From a virus, in IMG/VR virus record IMGVR_UViG_3300008952_000003, positions 1 to 64,000 of that record: DNA of 64,000 nucleotides. One strand, given 5' to 3'. The notes below the pieces were generated by a model. That model saw only the letters and a program-made list of their open reading frames with translations, ran no database searches and was not told the DNA's origin. This document shows, piece after piece, positions 1 through 6,281 of this stretch (positions are counted from its first letter, which is position 1; each line of letters begins with the position of its first letter). Both the position numbers and the translations under genes were made by a program.

Positions 1-155
1 GTGCTTACTCCGTCATAGTAAAGTGGGATAAACCTATCCCAGAAGGAAACCCAACGGGGTTGACAGAAGACACAAGTGATGATTATCTTGATGATCTAAT
101 TCTATTGGAGAGCGAAGAAGGATTGTTTATTTTGGAACAAAAGGTTTACACTTAG
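1..155 (+). CDS. C-terminal end of an unidentified protein (partial)
   Basis: An open frame enters from the left edge (first full codon at base 3) and stops at TAG 153-155, giving about 50 residues. The tail is acidic (TSDDYLDDLILLESEEG) and ends LEQKVYT. The start lies outside the window and the fragment is too short to assign a family. It reads in the same direction as the genes that follow. Confidence 0.5.
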   Translation, partial: AYSVIVKWDKPIPEGNPTGLTEDTSDDYLDDLILLESEEGLFILEQKVYT

Positions 156-176
156 AGCCAAATGGGGTAAATTTGT

Positions 177-200
177 GATTCCCGCCACCTCCACCATTTT
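177..200 (+). repeat. tRNA-Ala 3'-end remnant (direct repeat of 5561-5584 and flank)
   Basis: Twenty-two of 24 bases match the last part of the tRNA-Ala gene at 5509-5584 plus four flanking T residues: GATTCC, a variable base, G, a variable base, then CACCTCCACCATTTT. No matching 5' acceptor strand, D-arm or anticodon arm is visible upstream, so this is not an intact tRNA. It may mark old recombination at a tRNA gene. Confidence 0.6.
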
Positions 201-254
201 ATCGTCTTTAGCTGCATCGAGTTCCTACTTAGGAAAAGCAGGAGATAGTGATAT

Positions 255-851
255 ATGTCAGATTCCAACACAAATATAACAGAGCAGCTTGATAGGCTAT
301 ACACTGGTAATATTGTGCCTATCAGCGAAGGGGAAAAACCCGCTACTCACACATATGGGGAAATAACGAGAAAAGGGGTAGATACAGTCTTAAGGATATT
401 TGAATCAAGGTTCACGGAAGATGCGGTTTTTTATGATTTGGGTTGCGGGTTCGGGCGTATGTTGACTCATGTCGCTATCGAAAAGAAAATGAAAAAAGTT
501 TGTGGAATTGAGTTTGATCAAGAGCGCGCCGATTGGGCTTTGAGGAACTTTGAAAACTTTGAATATGCAGGGGCGAAGCCTGAAATAATAATTGGAGATA
601 TGTTTGAGCAAGACCTTTCTGATGCTACGATTGTCTACTTTGACAACACGGTGTATCCCAAGAAGGCCCTTGATTTTTTCAAGACTCTTCCTTCTGGGTG
701 TTTGTTTGTTTATAAGTCTTGGGGCTTAGTAACAGGAGACCCATTCTTCAATCTTGAAACTACCTACAATAGGTATTCTGGCCGGCCCGAACTCAAATCT
801 GATCTTTCTGAGTTTTGGTTTGTTAAAGCTTCTTGGCGCATAATTCCGTAA
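255..851 (+). CDS. Class I SAM-dependent methyltransferase (DOT1-like fold)
   Basis: The 198-aa product has a Rossmann-type methyltransferase core. The SAM-binding motif I is DLGCGFGRM at about residues 61-69, an acidic motif II follows (GIEFDQERA), then a GDMF segment and the strand TIVYFDN. The pattern recalls the small DOT1-like methyltransferases common in phages; the substrate cannot be read from sequence. The ATG at 255 is preceded by an AGGAG ribosome site at 240-244. It is a stand-alone gene between the tRNA remnant and the 831-aa gene. Family fold is well supported, target unknown. Confidence 0.75.
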   Translation: MSDSNTNITEQLDRLYTGNIVPISEGEKPATHTYGEITRKGVDTVLRIFESRFTEDAVFYDLGCGFGRMLTHVAIEKKMKKVCGIEFDQERADWALRNFENFEYAGAKPEIIIGDMFEQDLSDATIVYFDNTVYPKKALDFFKTLPSGCLFVYKSWGLVTGDPFFNLETTYNRYSGRPELKSDLSEFWFVKASWRIIP

Positions 852-898
852 TTTAGAAAAACAGTGATGTTGTTTTTTTTTATTTTAATAACATTTTA

Positions 899-911
899 AA
901 ACTATTTATAG
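899..911 (+). promoter_or_regulatory. AAAACTATTTATA motif, candidate late promoter
   Basis: This 13-base motif ends four bases before the ATG at 916 and recurs (one variant) before the - strand gene starting at 8677 and before the gene at 14592. No ribosome site lies between motif and ATG here. If it is a -10-type element, transcription would start at or near the ATG and give a nearly leaderless mRNA. Function is inferred from recurrence only. Confidence 0.45.
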
Positions 912-915
912 TATT

Positions 916-3411
916 ATGATGAAGAACCTCATTTTAAATTGGAGAGCATCCGTTCAAAAGGACGCCCTCAATGAAAATAAGATCATGCATGAGGCAACCG
1001 ACGAGGAGATCGAGGTCCTCTCGGATGTTCTTTCGAATTTGGATCCCGAGAACCTCCCACTGAACGGGGCTTTCGGAGGAAAACTGCGAAAAGTAATCCC
1101 TCTCGAAGCGGTTGGTGGAAAGGTTGGCGATTTGGTCAATACGCTGGAAGACGGAGGTTATACTGTCAATCTTAAAGACGGCACGGCTTCATATGAGACA
1201 AGAAGAGAGCACGAAGGAAAGGTTTATAAAGGCAAGAAAACCCTCAAGATTAATAAAATTTTAAACGGACTTCTCAAGCACAAAGAGAAAGAGAGAGACG
1301 TAGACGAGAAAATGTCTGCGGCAAGAGCCAAATACTACACCGAGCGAAGTAAGAGCGGCGCAGGCGAAGAGGTTGAGGGCGAGTATGAACAAGCCATGCA
1401 AGATTGGGATGAAGAAAAGGCGCGACTTAAAGAAGTAGGAAAGAAAGCGTTCAGAGGAATGGATCGATGGGTCCACATCAGGAATCTCGTAAAATATATC
1501 AAAGCGTGGGAAGAGAATGCTGGATTTTTTAAAAACGATCCAGCGGCTCTTTCTGGGTTTTCTATTATTCTAAGCAGGCACCCAGCCGATGTTCTCAGGA
1601 TGTCCGATTTTGATAATATTACCTCGTGTCACACACTTTCTTCGAGGTCTAGGGAGCAGGGATCTTTTATTAAGTGCGCCTATGCAGAGGCCATCGACGG
1701 TGGTGCAATTGCCTATGTTGTTCCCACTGAAGAAATAAGGGACTGGGAGGCGGAAAATGATCAACCAATAGAGGACACTGATGAAGAAGTGCTAAGCGAC
1801 TCAGCCCGAGGTATTGGTGATATAGAGCCGGTATCAAGAATCCGAGTCCGAGTTGGAAGATTTGATGATGATGACCGACGATGGTACATCGGAGTTCCTG
1901 ACGCTCGCATATATGGCGCGAACACTTCAAACTTTTATGAAACCCTTAAAGCGTGGTTAGTTGATAATCAAGAGGGCACGATCCAGCATCTTCCCAAAGT
2001 TCTTGAAAAAGATGTTGGAGAAACGGATCCGGGAATGAGGTACAGATATACAGAGCGTGATGTCGGAAAAGTAGATGCTGGAAAAATGACTCTGGTCGGA
2101 GGCAGACACCAGGATAATCCGCTTGAACAAATCTTGGCGCGAATGCTAGATCCAGAAGCCAAAAGGTCTGGCGACTACGCGGGGGATCAACTCGTTGTCG
2201 GAAACCCAAGAAAGGAATCCTCTGAAGATGATGTTGATGTTCCAAGTAATCGCTACCAACAAGTAGAAGAAGAGATTGAGGCGCTAGTTGATTACTACAA
2301 TGATAGATATGAGTACTGCACCATTTACGGTGATGTTGAGGATTACGGCGACGGACCAACGATTAATGCTTATGCGGCGCTCAGCTTTGATTTAGACGTC
2401 GGCAATTGGAGCCCGGAGTACACGGGAGGAGACGACGGGAAACTTTCAGAAGATGGAGTTTATCTTCTAAACGGAGATAGGGACGCAGATAGGGACGCAT
2501 ATGGCGAGTCAATTGTACAGGATTTTTATGATATCGGGGGACTGATGTGGGCCGAACCGCGAGGCGAAGAAATGTATCGCGCAATAGCATTTTATTCGGA
2601 GCACGCTGGCGCCATCAGGCTCCAGGTGGATCTCAGACCGGGGCCGGCCCTCGGCGATGGATACATTTATGATTCACAAACTTTTGAAGAATTTGCTGAT
2701 GCTATTGAGTCCGATATAGAAGATAAAGTGGATCCATGGCTAAAAGTTATGATGAAAAGAACTCTCATAAGAGAGGGTATTCTTGAAGCCTCTCCATTCC
2801 AAGAGTTCATGAAGCAGGCAGAAGAGGAAGAATTCGAAGATTTCGAAGATACTGATTGGAGTTTTGACGTCATAATGGACGAAAACCGCGTCGATATTGA
2901 TATAAGCGTCGAGTTTAAAATAGACGAGATCCAGGGTTTGGAGGATGTCTTTTATACAGATCAAGCAATCAAAGACATTGGGATGTCAAGAAATTTCGCC
3001 GCGACGTTTAAAAAAATGCTCTTTGATCAAGTCCCTGGTTTTGTCTATGAAGAATCCATGTATCCTAAGTTCACGCGCAGATATGTAAGTACTTATGGCT
3101 CTAGCGCCAACCGAGTACCAAACCTGGGACTGTCTTTCACTGTTGACGGCAATGACCCGCCGGAAGTCCTCCCGCCCACGATGAGTATGATCGAACACAT
3201 CAAGAAAAAAGACGTCGAAGAAATAGCTAAGCAGGCGTATAACGCTGTCGTGCGAAAAGGCACAGCGCCCTTGGTGACTCGTTATTCAGACAGTGCGAGA
3301 CAACAAGCATTGCCGTTCGGAGATAAAAAGCCTGAACCTGAGCCCGAATCCGAGAAGTCTTTAAATGAAAGAATTCACAGAAACTGGTCTGGCTTTTTAA
3401 ATAGCAAATAA
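916..3411 (+). CDS. Large hypothetical phage protein with tag-like termini
   Basis: The 831-aa product is acidic and has no enzyme fold I can name securely. The N-terminus (MKNLILNWRASVQKD) resembles that of the 799-aa - strand protein (MKKLLESWQRTLEQD), and the C-terminus ends in a similar NWSGFLNSK. Around residues 214-265 lies a conserved-looking segment with RHPADVLRMSD, SCHTL, a later Cys and AIAYVV; I have an impression of similar segments in other marine phage hypotheticals. A Lys/Glu-rich segment (about 100-190) probably forms helices or coiled coil. ATG codons at 916 and 919 are both possible starts; neither has a clear ribosome site, but a candidate late promoter abuts them. A virion-associated role is a guess. 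Confidence 0.6.
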   Translation: MMKNLILNWRASVQKDALNENKIMHEATDEEIEVLSDVLSNLDPENLPLNGAFGGKLRKVIPLEAVGGKVGDLVNTLEDGGYTVNLKDGTASYETRREHEGKVYKGKKTLKINKILNGLLKHKEKERDVDEKMSAARAKYYTERSKSGAGEEVEGEYEQAMQDWDEEKARLKEVGKKAFRGMDRWVHIRNLVKYIKAWEENAGFFKNDPAALSGFSIILSRHPADVLRMSDFDNITSCHTLSSRSREQGSFIKCAYAEAIDGGAIAYVVPTEEIRDWEAENDQPIEDTDEEVLSDSARGIGDIEPVSRIRVRVGRFDDDDRRWYIGVPDARIYGANTSNFYETLKAWLVDNQEGTIQHLPKVLEKDVGETDPGMRYRYTERDVGKVDAGKMTLVGGRHQDNPLEQILARMLDPEAKRSGDYAGDQLVVGNPRKESSEDDVDVPSNRYQQVEEEIEALVDYYNDRYEYCTIYGDVEDYGDGPTINAYAALSFDLDVGNWSPEYTGGDDGKLSEDGVYLLNGDRDADRDAYGESIVQDFYDIGGLMWAEPRGEEMYRAIAFYSEHAGAIRLQVDLRPGPALGDGYIYDSQTFEEFADAIESDIEDKVDPWLKVMMKRTLIREGILEASPFQEFMKQAEEEEFEDFEDTDWSFDVIMDENRVDIDISVEFKIDEIQGLEDVFYTDQAIKDIGMSRNFAATFKKMLFDQVPGFVYEESMYPKFTRRYVSTYGSSANRVPNLGLSFTVDGNDPPEVLPPTMSMIEHIKKKDVEEIAKQAYNAVVRKGTAPLVTRYSDSARQQALPFGDKKPEPEPESEKSLNERIHRNWSGFLNSK

Positions 3412-3414
3412 GAC

Positions 3415-3443
3415 TTGACATATTCTTTACATTATGTTATATT
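3415..3443 (+). promoter_or_regulatory. Sigma70-type promoter
   Basis: TTGACA at 3415-3420, 17-bp spacer and TATATT at 3438-3443, with TATG just upstream of the -10. It sits in the short gap before the 218-aa gene at 3464, which has a strong AGGAGG ribosome site. It probably drives that gene and those after it, up to tRNA-Thr. Confidence 0.75.
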
Positions 3444-3463
3444 AGTATTTACAGGAGGATACC

Positions 3464-4120
3464 ATGGATAAAAAATCTATAAATAAATGGAAGGATTTTA
3501 AGGACTCTCCAAAATATGTTCTGTCTGAATCTGGATTAAGTCGTGTTTGGGGCCATATTACGGCTCACGATACAGCTATCATTACTGCATTTCGAAACGA
3601 TCCTCTTGATAATTCTGAATGTGCTTTCGAGTCTGATCGCGAAGAAGAGGGAAATACGGCACTGCAAACGAATAAAGATAGAAATAGTGATTTAAAGGCA
3701 GCTTTATTGTATAGCAGATACGGCGTGACAAAAGTAGACGGAGCCTATATTGAAAACTACCTCGATCCAGAAAAACAAATCGAAGTAAAAGAGGATAGCC
3801 TCCTTGTTGTTAATCTAGGTGACGATCCTGAATTCTTCTCAAATATAGAGAAACTAGGGCAAATGTTTTGTCAAGATTCTGTCTTGATAATCCCCCAAGG
3901 TGGAGAGGGTGCCTATCTTCTTGGTACAAACAATAGTGAATGGCCAGGGTTAGGAAATAGAGAGATGGTTGGCAAATTTAGAGCCGGCGAAGAGTCAGAG
4001 TTCATGACAAAAGTAAAGAAACGCCCATTTACATTCAGTGAAAATCTACAAACTTTCTCCGACCTTCCTAGAAATTCTAAATGGGTTGTGTCACTCAGGG
4101 GAAGAAAACTATTAGAATAA
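3464..4120 (+). CDS. Hypothetical protein, DUF3293-like
   Basis: 218 aa, starting with a strong AGGAGG site eight bases before ATG and a consensus promoter upstream. The sequence has a short N-terminal helix (INKWKDFKD) similar to the terminal tags seen in other large proteins here. A block follows with SRVWGHITAHD, then RNSDLKAALL and DGAYIENYL, and later LGQMFCQDSVLIIPQGG. This layout resembles the DUF3293 family of uncharacterised phage and bacterial proteins, from memory of the pattern only. No catalytic motif or membrane segment is visible. Confidence 0.6.
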   Translation: MDKKSINKWKDFKDSPKYVLSESGLSRVWGHITAHDTAIITAFRNDPLDNSECAFESDREEEGNTALQTNKDRNSDLKAALLYSRYGVTKVDGAYIENYLDPEKQIEVKEDSLLVVNLGDDPEFFSNIEKLGQMFCQDSVLIIPQGGEGAYLLGTNNSEWPGLGNREMVGKFRAGEESEFMTKVKKRPFTFSENLQTFSDLPRNSKWVVSLRGRKLLE

Positions 4121-4133
4121 TGGAAATATTGAT

Positions 4134-4484
4134 ATGCCAACAAAGAAAACACTAAGTTTAAAACATGATGATATTCGAAAAATCATCAATCACCAAAGTG
4201 ATTTGGCGAGAGAAGAAGTTTTAAAAGAAAAGAGAAAGAAATTAAGAAAGAATCCAAAAAAACTTAAAGAAGATTTAAAAAAACCGATATCGGTATTGCA
4301 GCAGGCATATAAAACCGAAGCGGATATTCATAAAAGAAAAAAAGGAAAATCACTAATGAGACTCATTAAAGAAACATACGAACTTTGTAAAGAGTTTATA
4401 ACACTCCAATCACCAATTGAGGTATATATTTTTACTGCGGCTGTCTGGGCCAAGGGCGCCCTATTCGGCCATTTATTCCTGTAA
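4134..4484 (+). CDS. Small basic hypothetical protein
   Basis: 116 aa, very rich in lysine through residues 1-75 (KEKRKKLRKNPKKLKED and KRKKGKS). A more hydrophobic C-terminal part (residues 85-116, PIEVYIFTAAVWAKGALFGHLFL) could be a single membrane-associated helix. The basic N-half could bind nucleic acid or phospholipid. It lies 13 bases after the preceding gene and just upstream of tRNA-Thr, so it probably shares the promoter at 3415. I do not recognise a family. Confidence 0.55.
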   Translation: MPTKKTLSLKHDDIRKIINHQSDLAREEVLKEKRKKLRKNPKKLKEDLKKPISVLQQAYKTEADIHKRKKGKSLMRLIKETYELCKEFITLQSPIEVYIFTAAVWAKGALFGHLFL

Positions 4485-4492
4485 TATTTTAA

Positions 4493-4569
4493 GCCGCTTT
4501 AGCTCAGTTGGTCAGAGCAGTTGCTTTGTAAGCATCAGGTCGTCAGTTCGAATCTGACAAGTGGCTCCA
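4493..4569 (+). tRNA. tRNA-Thr (UGU)
   Basis: The full cloverleaf can be drawn: acceptor GCCGCTT with AAGTGGC, D-arm TAGCTCAGTTGGTCAGAGCA, anticodon loop TTTGTAA (anticodon TGT, codon ACA), T-arm GTCAG TTCGAAT CTGAC, discriminator T and an encoded CCA at 4567-4569. The anticodon stem GTTGC/GCATC holds one T-T mismatch. It would supply an A-ending codon suited to the AT-rich phage. Confidence 0.93.
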
Positions 4570-4585
4570 CTTGAGACCTCAAACT

Positions 4586-5500
4586 ATGCCTGTATCTTAC
4601 GAAACATTCCAAAATTTATTTTCAAAAGAAAGAGATAAAAATGAGGATGTACTTGAGGGGATATATCATCGAGGGCAGGATAATATATGGAATGGCCAAA
4701 AGGTTCTAGAAGAACTAACAAGCAAATATGGCGTTCCCGAACCAGATCCAGATAAGTTAGAATCTGTTAAGAACATATTTTCCATCATACTGTGGGGTGA
4801 GTATGCCGCCTGGAATGTCTCTTCCCAGTTATCATTTATGTTGGACGATTATGGTGCCAAAATAGCCGCCGTATCTCAGGCGCACGATGAAGCCAGGCAC
4901 TTCTATGTAATGAGGGATTATCTCAGGCTCCTCAATTACGAACCACAAGAATTACCAAAGCATGTTTCATATATCTTGAGAGAGGTGTGTGATACTAAAG
5001 ACCTGGCTAGGAAGCTGCTTGGTATGCAACTTATGATAGAGCCTATAGCGCTGACTATCTTTCGTTTCGTCAGGAGAGCCAACATCGATCCTGTATTATC
5101 CAATCTGCTCGGATATTTTGAAATAGATGAGTCAAGACATATAGCCTTGGGTATAAAGTATCTACCCGGCCTTCTCAGGGAAATGAACAGGTTTGAGTTG
5201 GCCAGATTCCTTGTTTGGCAAGCAAAACTGATAAATGCGGAAATATCTGGTCTTAAAATTTTAGAAAAAGATCTGGTTGCTCTGGGGCTTGATCCTTTGG
5301 AAGTTTTTGAGTTTGCCGAAAGTAAGCAATTAGAGTGTTTGAGGTTGGTTGCAGTGGAGATGGGAATTAGCGAGAATATTTGGAAGCCAATCGTGAAAGT
5401 CATACAGTTTAAGAAAAGAATGACTTTCTATCCAAACAAGCAGGATAATTTTATAAAGAGGGTCAGCACTTCTCTTTTTGATGTTTTTGCCACTACTTAA
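4586..5500 (+). CDS. Ferritin-like di-iron oxygenase-family protein
   Basis: 304 aa. It shows the complete carboxylate-bridged di-iron ligand pattern on four helices: E72 (GEYAAWN), E102-x-x-H105 (DEARH), E152 (MIEPIAL) and E182-x-x-H185 (DESRH). Such proteins (AurF-type N-oxygenases, R2-like oxidases, MiaE-type hydroxylases) activate O2 to oxidise amines, lipids, or tRNA bases. The gene sits between tRNA-Thr and tRNA-Ala and just before a VOC-family gene, so a small-molecule or tRNA-modifying role is possible but unproved. I take ATG 4586 rather than the TTG at 4571, which abuts the tRNA; there is no strong ribosome site at either. Confidence 0.75.
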   Translation: MPVSYETFQNLFSKERDKNEDVLEGIYHRGQDNIWNGQKVLEELTSKYGVPEPDPDKLESVKNIFSIILWGEYAAWNVSSQLSFMLDDYGAKIAAVSQAHDEARHFYVMRDYLRLLNYEPQELPKHVSYILREVCDTKDLARKLLGMQLMIEPIALTIFRFVRRANIDPVLSNLLGYFEIDESRHIALGIKYLPGLLREMNRFELARFLVWQAKLINAEISGLKILEKDLVALGLDPLEVFEFAESKQLECLRLVAVEMGISENIWKPIVKVIQFKKRMTFYPNKQDNFIKRVSTSLFDVFATT

Positions 5501-5508
5501 CTTCAAAG

Positions 5509-5584
5509 GGGGGTGTAGCTCAGTAGGGAGAGCAATAGCTTTGCAAGCTATAGGTCGCAGGTTCGATTCCTGTCACCTCCACCA
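5509..5584 (+). tRNA. tRNA-Ala (UGC)
   Basis: Acceptor GGGGGTG pairs with CACCTCC (one G-T), D-arm TAGCTCAGTAGGGAGAGCA, anticodon stem ATAGC/GCTAT around TTTGCAA (anticodon TGC), T-arm GCAGG TTCGATT CCTGT, discriminator A and encoded CCA 5582-5584. Its 3' end plus TTTT is repeated at 177-200. Confidence 0.95.
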
Positions 5585-5601
5585 TTTTGGATCTAATAAG
5601 A

Positions 5602-6150
5602 ATGAGAATTGATCATATCGCATATCGAGTGAAAGACAAAGAAAAGACTGCACAATTTTTTATTGACTTCTTTGGATACCGTAAACCGAAAGATCTCCAA
5701 GAGGGATTCGATATCCAGTTCGAAGACAACACTTGGGCAAAATGCCTAGTATTGGAACCACCAGAAAAAACAAACGATTTAATGCCGTGGAAGCTTTTTG
5801 ATATATTTGGTTTGGAATTTCACACCGCTCCAGAGATATTTGTATCATCTGGCTGTAAAGGCTCGATCGTTGCAGATTGGGTTGATTCCCACAATGGAGG
5901 AAATGGAGGCATCCATCACATAGCGTATCAAGTGGGCTCAGTTGAGGATACCATGGATGAATGGAAAGACAGGGGGTTCTTTGAGTTTTCCTCTGAGTTG
6001 CCTCTGTCTTGTGAGGGTTTAACTCAAATATTCACGAAACCACTTGAAGAAACTGGCGTCATATACGAGTTCATAGAAAGAGAGAAGCAAGGATTCTGTG
6101 CTAGTAACGTCCGAGATTTGATGAACAGCACAAAGAATAATAAATTCTAA
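5602..6150 (+). CDS. VOC-superfamily (glyoxalase/dioxygenase-like) protein
   Basis: 182 aa with two beta-alpha-beta-beta-beta modules of the vicinal oxygen chelate fold. Module 1 begins RIDHIAYRVKDKEK (H5), module 2 HHIAYQVGSVED (H106), and a C-terminal GVIYEFIER supplies E156; these match the usual metal ligands. Members include methylmalonyl-CoA epimerase, glyoxalase I and 4-hydroxyphenylpyruvate dioxygenase-type enzymes. ATG 5602 is chosen over a TTG at 5587 that touches the tRNA-Ala end. Its 3' end overlaps the 3' end of a - strand gene by four bases. It may work with the di-iron protein upstream; the substrate is unknown. Confidence 0.75.
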   Translation: MRIDHIAYRVKDKEKTAQFFIDFFGYRKPKDLQEGFDIQFEDNTWAKCLVLEPPEKTNDLMPWKLFDIFGLEFHTAPEIFVSSGCKGSIVADWVDSHNGGNGGIHHIAYQVGSVEDTMDEWKDRGFFEFSSELPLSCEGLTQIFTKPLEETGVIYEFIEREKQGFCASNVRDLMNSTKNNKF

Positions 6151-6281
6151 AGTTTTCCACACTTCTCTATTATAATGTTCGTCTGTTGTAGTAGTCGTTC
6201 TGTTTCGTGCTGGACGAAAGCATAGAGCATGATTGCAATCGCGAATGATAAAATAAATAATATAAAATTGTTATTGATCAC
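6147..6281 (-). CDS. 44-aa single-span membrane protein
   Basis: On the - strand a GTG at 6281-6279 overlaps the TGA of the 799-aa gene (GTGA junction) and the frame runs to TAG at 6149-6147. The product has a polar start, one hydrophobic helix at about residues 6-23 (FILFILSFAIAIMLYAFV), and a polar C-terminal helix ending EKCGKL. Translational coupling to the preceding gene and the clean membrane segment argue that it is real. The GTG start and small size keep confidence moderate; spanin- or holin-like roles are only guesses. Confidence 0.6.
   Translation of the reverse strand: MINNNFILFILSFAIAIMLYAFVQHETERLLQQTNIIIEKCGKL

Noticed and set aside
160-196. Intact tRNA upstream of the GATTCC...CCACCA fragment
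   Set aside because: No 5' acceptor strand, D-arm or anticodon arm that pairs; only the 3' end is present.
857-881. Terminator after the first methyltransferase
   Set aside because: A run of T follows AACAGTGATGTT, but the stem has only four pairs, so it was not called.
4571-4585. TTG start for the di-iron protein
   Set aside because: It begins two bases after the tRNA-Thr CCA and has no ribosome site; ATG 4586 is a better choice.
177-5584. Attachment-site pair proving lysogeny
   Set aside because: No integrase, repressor or excisionase is visible; the repeat is kept only as a sign of past recombination.
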